Below, piece after piece: positions 55,073 through 63,829 of a stretch of DNA of 64,000 nucleotides. The stretch's first letter is position 1; each line of letters starts with the position of its first letter. The position numbers and the translations under genes are program-made. Under the pieces are notes generated by a model. The model was given only the letters and a program-made list of their open reading frames with translations, was not told the origin of the DNA and did no database searches. The DNA is from Pontibacter flavimaris (lineage in GTDB: Bacteria; Bacteroidota; Bacteroidia; Cytophagales; Hymenobacteraceae): positions 947,324 to 1,011,323 of the forward strand of contig NZ_LVWA01000005.1 in NCBI RefSeq assembly GCF_001907195.1, read 5' to 3'.

Positions 55073-57511
55073 ATGAAAATGAAAAATTTACTACACATCA
55101 TCATCCTGCTGCTACTTATTTTACCGCAGGCGGGCTTTAGCCAGGCAACTGGTTTTTTAACAGGCGCTGTAAAAGATGAGCAGGGGCTGCCGGTGGGTTT
55201 TGCCACTGTGGCACTGTTAAAAGCAGCTGACGCCGCAGTTATTAACGGTACTACCGCAGATGCCGAAGGCAGATTTCAGATCAAATCACCTGTAAAAGGC
55301 ACCTACTTTCTACGTTTCAATTTTCTGGGGTATGTGCAGTTGGATGCTGCGCCTTTTGAAGTGACCGGCGACAGCTTTGCGAAAGACTTCGGCACCACTA
55401 CTTTAAAAGAAAATGTGCAGGTACTGCAGGAGGTAGTGGTACAAGGCATGCGCCCTACTGTCGTTGCTTATGCTGATAAAACAGTGGTAAATGTGGATGG
55501 CACAGCCATGGCAGGCGGTAGTTCGGCCTATGAAGTATTAGCTAAATCACCGGGCGTGTGGATTGATCAGAATGGGGACCTGAAACTGAATGGCAAAGCA
55601 GACGTGAAAGTAATGATCAACAACAAACTTGTTCATATTAACGGTAAGGAGCTGCAGAGCCTGCTTCAAACTATGTCTGGCGAGAACATCAAAGACCTGG
55701 AGATCATCACCAATCCATCTGCCAAATATGATGCGGAAGGTGCGTCAGGCATCATCAATATTAACCTGAAGAAGAATAATGACGCAGGTTTAAACGGCAG
55801 CCTGCATTCCAGTTACCAATACAACGAACTGAACAGCTATATAGCGGGTGCTGAAGTAAACTATAAAAAAGGACCTTGGAACTCGTTTGCCAGTCTTGAT
55901 TTTGCCGAGCGTGCCAACCTCAGAACAAACAAAATGAAGCGTACCTTCCGGAACCAGCAAGACAGTAGCCTGGACCAAAACCTGAGAGAAGAAGGAACAA
56001 GAGCAGTACCCACCCTTCGGTTAGGCGCTGACGTTGACCTGAACCAGCAACACAGCCTTGGTTTTCTGGCCGATTTATCTGTTTACAACACCGAAAATAA
56101 TATCAGAACTTTGGCTAAACTGGTCGATGGTAACCCAGAGAATGACGTGCTGATTGATGCCCTGAATAATGGAAAAGCTAATAAGCACAACAGCACCTTA
56201 AACCTGCATTATGTGGGTAAATTAGATACGCTAGGCACTACTCTCTCAGCAGACTTGGATTATGTGCGACTCTATAGCCAGGACGATGCCTCGTTTTTGA
56301 ACCGTTTAGATAGCCTTGGTATACCTGCCGGTGTTTCCATTAACAGGCTGATGTATGACAACCCAAACAACTATGACATCTATGCTGCAAAAGCAGATTT
56401 GACAAAAGCTGTAGGCAAAACAGGCAAACTGGAAGTAGGTGCGAAAGCAAGTCACGTGATCTCTGATAATGAACTGAAGTTTTATGAAGAGACCGATGGT
56501 AACATGCAACCGGACGCAAAGCGCAGCAACCACTTTATCTATAAAGAGAATATCCTGGCGGTCTATACTTCTTACTCCACTGCCATTGGTCAAAAGCTAA
56601 ATATACAGGCAGGTCTCCGTGCCGAGCAGACGTTTGCAAAAGGTAATTCGGTTACCATGAATCAAAAATCAAGTAGCGATTATTTTAACCTGTTTCCTAC
56701 CTTGTTTGTGCAGCATACGGTAAGTGACAACTATCAGGTAAGCTATTCCTACAGCCGCCGGATAGACAGACCACAGTATAGCGCCCTGAACCCTTTCATT
56801 TTTTACATCGACCCTTATTCTTGGGTAGTGGGTAATCCAAACTTAAAGCCACAGTACACAAACGCTTTCAGTATGACACAAACTATAAATCAACGCTATA
56901 ATGTAGTAGTAGGCTATGCGGTGACGAAAGACTTTATAGCCGAAATACCGGTGCAGAATGCCGCTGATAAAACCACCTATTTTCAGCAGCAGAACCTGGA
57001 AAGTATGAAAAGCCTTAGCGCAACGCTCATAGCACCAGTACAGGTGTTGCCGGTATGGCAGATCAACAACACCGCCACGTTGCTGCATCAGAAGTTCACA
57101 AAAGAACTTGACCTTCAAACACTGGAAAATGAGCAGGTTTCTTTTATGCTACAATCAAACCATACATTGCAACTGCCAAAGGACGTACGTCTCGAAATAA
57201 ACACTGCCTACCAGGGCCCTGTAGCTTATGGGTTATACCATGTTGATGCTAATTGGGGAGTAGATGCAGGCCTGAAACGTTCTTTTATGAACGATAAGCT
57301 GGACGTAAGCATGAGCGTGACAGATATTTTCAAGTCCAGAAGAATGGTAGGAACTATAAATATAGACGGTAATTCAATTATAGCCGATCAGTACAGAGGT
57401 ACACAAAGCTTTAAGATCAATCTTCGCTACCGTTTCAGCAAGGGCAGTGAGTTTAAGTCAGGTAAGAAAAGTATAAGCCTGGATGAAGTAAACAGAGCGG
57501 GTGGTAAATAA
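55073..57511 (+). CDS. outer-membrane beta-barrel receptor (TonB-dependent-like)
   Basis: 812 residues. Signal peptide MKMKNLLHIIILLLLILPQA, carboxypeptidase-like domain (FLTGAVKDEQGLPVGFATVA, residues 27-110), then a plug-like region: VVYADKTVVN-type strand, SAYEVLAKSPGVWIDQNGDL, KVMINNKLVHINGKELQSLL, EIITNPSAKYDAEGASGIIN. The rest is the OMP_b-brl_3 barrel. Family members act as outer-membrane transporters or adhesion factors; whether it uses TonB is uncertain. Probably controlled by the adjacent LytS/LytTR pair. Terminator at 57587. Confidence 0.9.
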   Translation: MKMKNLLHIIILLLLILPQAGFSQATGFLTGAVKDEQGLPVGFATVALLKAADAAVINGTTADAEGRFQIKSPVKGTYFLRFNFLGYVQLDAAPFEVTGDSFAKDFGTTTLKENVQVLQEVVVQGMRPTVVAYADKTVVNVDGTAMAGGSSAYEVLAKSPGVWIDQNGDLKLNGKADVKVMINNKLVHINGKELQSLLQTMSGENIKDLEIITNPSAKYDAEGASGIININLKKNNDAGLNGSLHSSYQYNELNSYIAGAEVNYKKGPWNSFASLDFAERANLRTNKMKRTFRNQQDSSLDQNLREEGTRAVPTLRLGADVDLNQQHSLGFLADLSVYNTENNIRTLAKLVDGNPENDVLIDALNNGKANKHNSTLNLHYVGKLDTLGTTLSADLDYVRLYSQDDASFLNRLDSLGIPAGVSINRLMYDNPNNYDIYAAKADLTKAVGKTGKLEVGAKASHVISDNELKFYEETDGNMQPDAKRSNHFIYKENILAVYTSYSTAIGQKLNIQAGLRAEQTFAKGNSVTMNQKSSSDYFNLFPTLFVQHTVSDNYQVSYSYSRRIDRPQYSALNPFIFYIDPYSWVVGNPNLKPQYTNAFSMTQTINQRYNVVVGYAVTKDFIAEIPVQNAADKTTYFQQQNLESMKSLSATLIAPVQVLPVWQINNTATLLHQKFTKELDLQTLENEQVSFMLQSNHTLQLPKDVRLEINTAYQGPVAYGLYHVDANWGVDAGLKRSFMNDKLDVSMSVTDIFKSRRMVGTINIDGNSIIADQYRGTQSFKINLRYRFSKGSEFKSGKKSISLDEVNRAGGK

Positions 57512-57586
57512 GCCATCCCTGTAGTATACCCCCACTGAACTTCTACACACTAAAGCATTAAGTTCTGATTGTGTCCTGAATCATAA

Positions 57587-57623
57587 GAGGCGCTTGTCCT
57601 GGTGGCAGGCGCCTCATTTTTTT
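57587..57623 (+). terminator. terminator of the receptor gene
   Basis: GAGGCGC (57587-57593) / GCGCCTC (57609-57615) with a T-run. Confidence 0.8.
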
Positions 57624-57639
57624 ATCTACATAAATTACA

Positions 57640-57885
57640 ATTGCACCAAAGCGAAAGGCGCATATATTGCTACGACTGCAAGCGAAAGGAATCATGAGTT
57701 TCTAAAAGCAATAGAGGCAGACGAAGTGTTTGATTATCGTAAGGTGAAATTTGCCGATGTGCTCTCTGACTATGATCTAGTATTGGATACCCAAGGTCGC
57801 GACACGTTAGACCGGAGTTATGACGTGTTAAAAGCAGGAGGACGCTTGACTATTGCTACGACCACGGCAATACCTGGGAAAAACG
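57640..57885 (+). pseudogene. fragment of an NAD(P)-binding MDR oxidoreductase
   Basis: Reads KAKGAYIATTASERNHEFLK, IEADEVFDYRKVKFADVLSD, YDLVLDTQGRDTLDRSYDVL and KAGGRLTI, the second strand to the loop of the Rossmann domain in quinone-oxidoreductase-like MDR enzymes. N-terminal catalytic part, Gly-rich turn and C-terminus are missing. It is a remnant, lying just after the receptor's terminator. Confidence 0.65.
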
Positions 57886-58013
57886 AATGTTTATCAATTC
57901 GATATCCCCGGAAAAACTTGTGGTTAAAGAAAATAAAGTTCAAGCCACCCAAGTGAAAGAAGTGGCCCCACTAATATGCCTGCTTAACAAGGAGGTAGAG
58001 AAAATTATCGAAC

Positions 58014-58052
58014 CAAAAAAAGCCGCTCCATTATATGTGGAGCGGCTTTTTT
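58014..58052. terminator. bidirectional terminator at tRNA-Glu copy 2
   Basis: AGCCGCTCCA / TGGAGCGGCT stem with A- and T-runs; seven bases from the tRNA 3' end. Confidence 0.8.
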
Positions 58053-58059
58053 GCTGTAG

Positions 58060-58131
58060 TAGCCCGTAGGGGAATCGAACCCCTGTTACCAGAATGAAAA
58101 TCTGGCGTCCTAACCCCTAGACGAACGGGCC
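58060..58131 (-). tRNA. tRNA-Glu (anticodon TTC), second copy
   Basis: Identical in sequence to 22669-22740, with anticodon TTC in loop TTTTCAT, T-arm GGTTCGATTCC, and no encoded CCA. Confidence 0.95.
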
Positions 58132-58150
58132 GTTCTGTCTGATTGTGGTG

Positions 58151-58180
58151 CAAATATAGCGGGTGTTTTTTTATCCGCAA
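58151..58180 (-). promoter_or_regulatory. promoter of tRNA-Glu copy 2
   Basis: On the minus strand: TTG (58180-58178), 19 bases, TATATTTG (58158-58151). Same sequence as the promoter of copy 1 except for a few spacer bases. Confidence 0.8.
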
Positions 58181-58241
58181 TGGGACAGCTGTAAAAAAGT
58201 TGGCCCTGGACGTAAAACAGCTGGCTTAGAGCAAAATAATT

Positions 58242-59132
58242 TTATTTCTCAAAAGAGATTACACTGTATAGCTCTGGTTCCAGGAAAGGCCCGCCCGGGT
58301 GCTCTGCTGTGTAGTCGAAGTTGATCCAAAGGTCCTCCCCGGTCTCGTGGAAGTGAATCTTGCCATCTGCCACCTCATCCGGGAAGAGCGTGCGCACGGC
58401 ATAGCTGATCTTGTCCAGATCATCCACGTGGCCCATTTTCACCTCAGTATACATGTGGTTCTGGGTAATCACGATGCGGGCTTCCCCGCCTATAGCCATC
58501 ACAGACGAGGCCATCAGGATGGAGTAGTCGTCGCAGTCACCGGCCAGCAGTTGCATGCTCTCGGTTGGGGGCGAGTAGTAATCCATGCCGAGCGGGTCGT
58601 TCACGTAGCGCCAGTTCTGGCGTATGTGCTTGAAAAGCGAGAAATAGCGCGTCACTTTCCCGAATTTGCGGTAGTACTCGTCATGGAAGAAACGGGTGGA
58701 GTTCTCCACCGCGAAGGCCCGTACCCTGGGGTGGGTAGGCTGCATAGAGCTTTTCACGCGCTGGTTCTGGAAGTAGGTGCCGCGCACCGGCTTAAAGTAT
58801 GAAACCTTGTGCGGGTTGCTCGTCATGTTCACCAGCATGGCATTGTAATCGTCGTAGATACCCTCAAAGGTCTGGGCCTTAAAGGTGCTGTTGAACGCAA
58901 ACATGCCAAGTATGCCAATGAACATCAGCACGATCAGCTTGCGGCTATACTTTGTGACCAGCACAGAAACCGCCGCCGCCACCATCAGGCAGAGCATAAA
59001 ATGCAGTTCGTAGTTCATGTTGCCAAAGGGCTCTACGTAGAAGCTAAGTAATACGGCCATCGGAAACACAATGATGATCTGGATGAACCGCACTGCAAAG
59101 TTCAAAAGGTTGTGGTGTAGGAAGTGCGTCAT
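58242..59132 (-). CDS. transglutaminase-like (cysteine protease fold) membrane protein
   Basis: 296 residues. Three N-terminal helices (residues 10-80) and a transglutaminase-like catalytic domain: QLLAGDCDDYSILMASSVMA with the Cys, then ITQNHMYTEVKM with the His, and INFDYTAEHPGGPF with the Asp. Such proteins in bacteria act on peptides at the membrane or in the periplasm. The start at 59132 places the helices; likely single gene. Confidence 0.82.
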   Translation of the reverse strand: MTHFLHHNLLNFAVRFIQIIIVFPMAVLLSFYVEPFGNMNYELHFMLCLMVAAAVSVLVTKYSRKLIVLMFIGILGMFAFNSTFKAQTFEGIYDDYNAMLVNMTSNPHKVSYFKPVRGTYFQNQRVKSSMQPTHPRVRAFAVENSTRFFHDEYYRKFGKVTRYFSLFKHIRQNWRYVNDPLGMDYYSPPTESMQLLAGDCDDYSILMASSVMAIGGEARIVITQNHMYTEVKMGHVDDLDKISYAVRTLFPDEVADGKIHFHETGEDLWINFDYTAEHPGGPFLEPELYSVISFEK

Positions 59133-59436
59133 GTTTATCCTTTTTAAAGGTTGGATGCTTCGGGGAAAGAGTAGTTTAGCAGGATCACATTTTATACTCT
59201 CTACTGACCTAACGCAAATTCCAGGCCTTTTTACTCCCGCCAGAGCTTAAATTTTCGCCTTTTTTTCGCGGTCTCTTTCCCTTTCAATTCGATTATAGCT
59301 TTGTCCGATGTAAAATCATCTGCTAGTCAGTGGTTTATACTTTGTCGGTGTTGTGCTCTGCTTAACTACAGGCAATATACCTCGTCGCTTTATTATAAAA
59401 CATGACCTATATCATGTGCCTCAACTATCAGCTGTG
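59133..59436. other. gene-free stretch
   Basis: About 300 bases, AT-rich, no open frame of note; includes a TATACTTTG near 59338. Confidence 0.45.
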
Positions 59437-60540
59437 CTACTGGTACTGAATGTACATCGGGCTAGGCGAAAGCGCCGTTATTTCTTCCGGCGCCATCAGG
59501 CGTGAGTTGTTCTTCAGGTCGTTCTTGTAGAAAAGCTTGAACCCCGTGAACTGCACCGGCTCCTTGACGATGTAACGGCGGTAGGTGTCCTTTTTAAGCG
59601 CAGGGGAGCCCCAGCCATCCATATGCATGACCACCTGCGTCTCCGGTCTCAGGGTTATATTTTTGTAATTGGTGATCATGCGCTGCGTGAAGCGGTGCAC
59701 GATGAGCAGTTTAGGCGGAATCTGGTGGGCCTTGACCAAGCCGGCCAGGTAGCCGGTGGCGTAGTTGATGTCCTCCGCATCAAAAGTGCCGATGCTGCGG
59801 CCGGGCACGTTGCCGTTCTTCATCGAGAACTCGGCGTCAATGCCCAGGTGCACGTTGGGCAACTTCAGGTATTCCTCCAAATGCGGCAATTCCTCCTGCA
59901 GAGTGCTGTGGCCTACCTGCACGTCCAGGAAAACAAGAGCATCACGCTGGCGGGCCAGGTCCAGCACATCGTCTATCATCTTGTGCCTCATGCGCAGCCT
60001 GTACTTGCCGCCGGCGCTCGGGTGTCCCTGGGCGGTTACCACAATCACGTGCAGGGCGGGCTGCACCGGTGTCAGCGAGTCGGCTTTGGTCCAGTTGGCT
60101 ACTTCCTCGTCCAGTTTGGCCAGCATTTCCTCAGGCGGAAGCTCGCCCAAGATGCCCATGCGGGTGGAGAGCAGGTTGCCGTAAAAGGCGATGATGCGCT
60201 TGCCGGGAAGTATGGCGCCGGGCAGTGGCTCGGGGCCCGGATAGCTCCACGCAGCAGGTTCTGACACGGCAGGCGCAGCACTGGCAGGGGCCTCCGCCAT
60301 GGGAGGAGCCGGCGTAGTGGCGGCTGCGTCATTTGCCACGGCTACGGGCACTGCGTTTTGAATGGCGGCACTGGCATCCTGCTCCTGCATGCAGGCGGTG
60401 TTGAGGAGCAGCGCCCCAAGTAGGACGGCCCCGGAAGTATAACGAATAAAAGAGGAGGCGGTAATTTTTTTGACAGGGGTTTGGGGTTCAGCAGGGCGTG
60501 AGAAGGGGTTCACACGCATCTTTCGGCACAGATTCATCAA
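59437..60540 (-). CDS. lipoprotein of unknown function, possible TIM-barrel
   Basis: 367 residues. Lipobox LLGALLLNTAC near residue 40, then a Pro/Ala-rich linker (residues 55-100), and a domain from about 115: KRIIAFYGNLLSTRMGILGE, MLAKLDEEVANWTKADSLTP, IVVTAQGHPSAGGKYRLRMR, LVFLDVQVGHSTLQEELPHL, VHLGIDAEFSM, and YLAGLVKAHQIPPKLLIVHR. The pattern of strands with acidic ends suggests a TIM-barrel hydrolase fold, but I do not recognise the family. The ATG at 60540 gives a long N-terminal tail before the lipobox; a later start such as M9 may be real. Confidence 0.65.
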   Translation of the reverse strand: MMNLCRKMRVNPFSRPAEPQTPVKKITASSFIRYTSGAVLLGALLLNTACMQEQDASAAIQNAVPVAVANDAAATTPAPPMAEAPASAAPAVSEPAAWSYPGPEPLPGAILPGKRIIAFYGNLLSTRMGILGELPPEEMLAKLDEEVANWTKADSLTPVQPALHVIVVTAQGHPSAGGKYRLRMRHKMIDDVLDLARQRDALVFLDVQVGHSTLQEELPHLEEYLKLPNVHLGIDAEFSMKNGNVPGRSIGTFDAEDINYATGYLAGLVKAHQIPPKLLIVHRFTQRMITNYKNITLRPETQVVMHMDGWGSPALKKDTYRRYIVKEPVQFTGFKLFYKNDLKNNSRLMAPEEITALSPSPMYIQYQ

Positions 60541-60618
60541 CTCGTGTATTAAAAGTGTAAGCGTGCCTTAAGTTATACATTTCCTGTGTATTTATACTTG
60601 CCCGGTCCATTATTTAGT

Positions 60619-61440
60619 TTAAACATCGGAGTGGGTGTAGTGGCGCTTCAGCCATTGGCTCAGGCCCGACAGGCCCGGCATTAGTACGCGCTCCGTTATG
60701 TTGGCCTGGTCCAGTTTGTCCCGCACTTCCCATTTTAACTCCTTCGGAATGATGACGCGGAAGTATAGATCGGGGTGCTGCTGGAGCCAGTGGCTGAGTT
60801 CCGCCTTCACGTCCGACATCATGGAGAAGAGTGCGTACTGGTGCACAATCCTCGCATCCAGCGACGGTGGCTCCAGGAACACCACGTACTCCTCGTCCTG
60901 AAAGCTTTTGAGGGCTTTGAACGAGGGAGCCGCCGGTTCCAGCATTTCCGGGGTAAACACATTGGAGCCTTCTTCTTTGAGGGTGTTGCGGAGCGTGGGC
61001 GGCAGGTGCTCGCTGGACTTAACATAATTGATGCACCACACGCACCCATCCTGATCATACTGGTCTAAGTCGGCAGTGGCAAAGTGCAGCGCCACGTAAG
61101 GGGAGTAGGTCCAATCGAGGAGGCGGGTGGGCAGGCCGTGGTGCTGGGCCACTGCCAGCCAGTTCCAGATCGAGCCGCCGGGGGTGGAGTTGCTGTGGGC
61201 ATACTTGCGGAAGTTGCGCAGCAGGTGCGGCTCCAGCTCCTCATACTTTGGCCCGATGCGGGTGATGCTCGTGCGCAGGTCAAAGGACTTGCTCCAGGTG
61301 CCCCGGTACACATAGGAGGAGCGGAAGCGGTTGATCGTGTCGTCCCAGGTATGATCGAAGAGGGCTGCCTGAAGCTCCGCCCAGTTGTTTACTACTATGT
61401 CATGTCCGTGTTGCATAGGCTGTGGAGGATGGTGTTTCAT
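60619..61440 (-). CDS. FRG-domain protein
   Basis: 273 residues. FRG domain: SSYVYRGTWSKSFDLRTSIT (residues 40-60), HHGLPTRLLDWTYSPYVALH near 100-118, and a C-terminal AVFLEPPSLDARIVHQYALFS-like part. The domain name comes from its FRG triplet, here YRG. FRG proteins are predicted enzymes or nucleotide-binding proteins, found in phage-defence islands and elsewhere. No defence genes lie next to it here. Cytoplasmic. Confidence 0.85.
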   Translation of the reverse strand: MKHHPPQPMQHGHDIVVNNWAELQAALFDHTWDDTINRFRSSYVYRGTWSKSFDLRTSITRIGPKYEELEPHLLRNFRKYAHSNSTPGGSIWNWLAVAQHHGLPTRLLDWTYSPYVALHFATADLDQYDQDGCVWCINYVKSSEHLPPTLRNTLKEEGSNVFTPEMLEPAAPSFKALKSFQDEEYVVFLEPPSLDARIVHQYALFSMMSDVKAELSHWLQQHPDLYFRVIIPKELKWEVRDKLDQANITERVLMPGLSGLSQWLKRHYTHSDV

Positions 61441-61494
61441 AGGTTTTTTACTGTGGCAGCGCCTGCAGGTTGCAACATGAGGGGGCTGCCGTTC

Positions 61495-62340
61495 TTAATC
61501 CGGTTTATACTTGTCTCGCAGCAAGTCATCCAGCTGCTGGTACGTCAGCAGGATATCGGTGGCCCCAAAAACATACGGACCTACTTCATAGGCATTATAG
61601 TATAGCCTGAGTCCCTCCGGAGTAAGGCCCGCTTGCCGTGGCAACGGAAGTGCATTGCCTTCTACAAACAACCCTGCTTCTACTAAGGGCATCCCAACTT
61701 CCAAATCTCTTATGCGCCTGAATTCCTGCTCTACCAGCTGCTGCAACTGCACCGTGTCAAGCACCAGGTCGGCCAGGCGTAGTTTTTGGCCGTTGCTGCC
61801 AAAGCTTTGCAGGCTGAGGTAGGTATTGGGATGAGCGCCGCCAGCATAAGTAGAGCTGCTGACAGTCAGTGTAGTGACAGCAGACGATTGGTAAGCTGCC
61901 ATTACCTTCACCTTCAGCCACCAGGCTGCGGAAGCCGGTATTTCTTCCATAGCTATAAGAAAGTCCTCCTGCTGTTTCACAAAGGCCTCAGCCACTCTTG
62001 CTGCAGCAAGTTGGTCTGTTGCCGTGGTGTCTGCATCCGGGTTGTTATCTAGTTGCAGGTTCAGGATCTGCTGCCGGACGTATTGGTTTATACTTTGCCG
62101 AAGCGCCTCGTTGCCGCCCATGGCTTCCAGGTAGGTGATGGTAGCCTCTGCGCAGGCTTCCGGGCCCTGGCTGCAATAGCTGGACTTCCGGGTTATGGTT
62201 TGGGAACGGAAGGAGAGCGGCTGTTCTGCTGTTTGCTCCTGCACATGCGTTCTGGTAGCGGCTTCCTCCCCGGCGCTGGATTGGCAGCCGGTAAGTATGG
62301 CGGCGGCGAGTGCCAAAGTATAAAAAGTGGGTTTGAGCAT
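61495..62340 (-). CDS. DUF3298/DUF4163 lipoprotein
   Basis: 281 residues. Lipoprotein signal (MLKPTFYTLALAAAILTGC), then DUF4163-like strands and the DUF3298 pattern STYAGGAHPNTYLSLQSFGS, RLADLVLDTVQLQQLVEQEF, NAYEVGPYVFGATDILLTYQ. The domain is shared with RsiV-type anti-sigma factors but has no sigma factor nearby. Function unknown; sits in the periplasm. Confidence 0.85.
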   Translation of the reverse strand: MLKPTFYTLALAAAILTGCQSSAGEEAATRTHVQEQTAEQPLSFRSQTITRKSSYCSQGPEACAEATITYLEAMGGNEALRQSINQYVRQQILNLQLDNNPDADTTATDQLAAARVAEAFVKQQEDFLIAMEEIPASAAWWLKVKVMAAYQSSAVTTLTVSSSTYAGGAHPNTYLSLQSFGSNGQKLRLADLVLDTVQLQQLVEQEFRRIRDLEVGMPLVEAGLFVEGNALPLPRQAGLTPEGLRLYYNAYEVGPYVFGATDILLTYQQLDDLLRDKYKPD

Positions 62341-62391
62341 AGGGTGGCGTTTCTGCTCAGGAAATATAGCGATTTACTTTCAATCTACACT

Positions 62392-63456
62392 TTAAAAAAG
62401 CCCCAGTTGCTTGCCCTTGCGCTGGCAAAAGTGGCTGTAGTTGTAGGGTTTCATACTTCGCCCGGCCATGTACTTCTGCATGCTCACCCGGAAAAGCTTG
62501 CTAATGAGATCGGCAAATTTTCCCTCACCGCGCATGCGTACCCCGAAGCGGCTGTCGTTCAGCTGGCCGCCGTGGCAGTCGGCAATCTGGCTCAGAACCT
62601 TCTGCGCCCGGTCCGGGAAGGCCTGCTGTATCCAATCCTCGAAGATGGGCCCGATGCTGCCGTTAAGCCGCACCATAGTGTAAGCGGCATTGCTCGCGCC
62701 GGCATCTGCGGCCGCCTTCACGAGGGCGGGAATCTCAGAATCATTGAGGCCGGGGATGATAGGCGCCGTCATCACATTCACAGGTATGCCCGCGTCGCTC
62801 AGCTGGCGCACCACGTCCAGGCGCCTGGACGCTGAGGCAGTGCGCGGCTCCAGTTTCTGCCGCAGCTTCTCGTCCAGGGTGGTGATGCTGATGCTCACGT
62901 GCACCAAGTCATACTTGTTGAGTTCCCGCAGCAGGTCCAGGTCACGAAGTATGAGGGCATTTTTGGTGATCATACTGACCGGGTGGCGGTACTGCAGCAA
63001 CACCTCCAGGATACGGCGCGTGAGTCGCTTTTTGGCCTCAATGGGTTGGTAGCAGTCGGTGTTTCCGGCCAGCATGATCGGCATTACCTGCCAGGCGGGG
63101 CTCTCCAGTTGACGGGCCAGTACCTCCGGGGCGTTTTCCTTCACGATGATCTTGCGCTCAAAGTCGAGTCCGGCGCCGTAGCCCCAGTACTGGTGCGAGT
63201 TGCGCGCGTAGCAGTACACGCAGCCGTGCTCGCAGCCCTGGTACGGGTTCAGCGAGTAGCCCAGGCCCACATCCGGACTGTCCACTTTGTTCACCACGTT
63301 CTTAGGGTACTCCGGCAGGAACTCCGTTTTGGAGTTGCTCAGCATCGGCTCGTCCAGCCCTTCCACGTGCTCGGCCACATACGCCTGCTTGAGGTAAGGG
63401 TTCTTTGGGTTATACTGGGCGCCGCGGCCTTTCAGGAAATCATCTGCTTTTATCAT
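62392..63456 (-). CDS. radical SAM protein, PA0069 family (SPL-like)
   Basis: 354 residues. Cluster motif NPYQGCEHGCVYCYARNSHQ with C-x3-C-x2-C, then ILAGNTDCYQPIEAKKRLTR, SMITKNALILRDLDLL, VSISITTLDEKLRQKLEPRT, and PVNVMTAPIIPGLNDSEIPA. The layout matches the PA0069-type Rv2578c/spore-photolyase-like branch. It uses a [4Fe-4S] cluster and SAM; substrate is not known and DNA lesion repair is only a family possibility. Single gene. Confidence 0.88.
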   Translation of the reverse strand: MIKADDFLKGRGAQYNPKNPYLKQAYVAEHVEGLDEPMLSNSKTEFLPEYPKNVVNKVDSPDVGLGYSLNPYQGCEHGCVYCYARNSHQYWGYGAGLDFERKIIVKENAPEVLARQLESPAWQVMPIMLAGNTDCYQPIEAKKRLTRRILEVLLQYRHPVSMITKNALILRDLDLLRELNKYDLVHVSISITTLDEKLRQKLEPRTASASRRLDVVRQLSDAGIPVNVMTAPIIPGLNDSEIPALVKAAADAGASNAAYTMVRLNGSIGPIFEDWIQQAFPDRAQKVLSQIADCHGGQLNDSRFGVRMRGEGKFADLISKLFRVSMQKYMAGRSMKPYNYSHFCQRKGKQLGLF

Positions 63457-63657
63457 TATTTACAAATATGCTAATATAATTAGAAATACTAAATAAATTA
63501 GTTATTTGTTGTCTGAAAACACATCCATAGATGTACATTAATCTGTTTGTTCTCCTCTGTTATACTTGCGGTACCATGTTCAACCACCTCTTCCCCTTTC
63601 ACCCCACCCCTAAGAACAGGGGAGGGAGCTCTGCAGTATCGAATCCAACCACCCCTG

Positions 63658-63679
63658 CCCCTCCTTGTCCAAGGAGGGG
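63658..63679. repeat. CCCCTCC hairpin repeat
   Basis: Perfect hairpin CCCCTCCTT / AAGGAGGGG with four-base loop; relative of 6552-6607. The region 63457-63830 holds no supportable gene. Confidence 0.65.
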
Positions 63680-63829
63680 GGCCGTACTTACTACTTCACC
63701 TGTCATCTCGAGTACTCTTGAGGCGGGAGCCGAAGAGAGCCAGCGTAGCTGTGAGAAATCTATCAGGAATTTCGAACGAAAGACTTTGTGACTAAGGACA
63801 AAAGAGACAAAGTATAAAATCATTTCCAC

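Noticed and set aside
62053..62835. 260-residue open frame on + strand
   Set aside because: Crosses the boundary of two well-supported minus-strand genes (DUF3298 and radical SAM).
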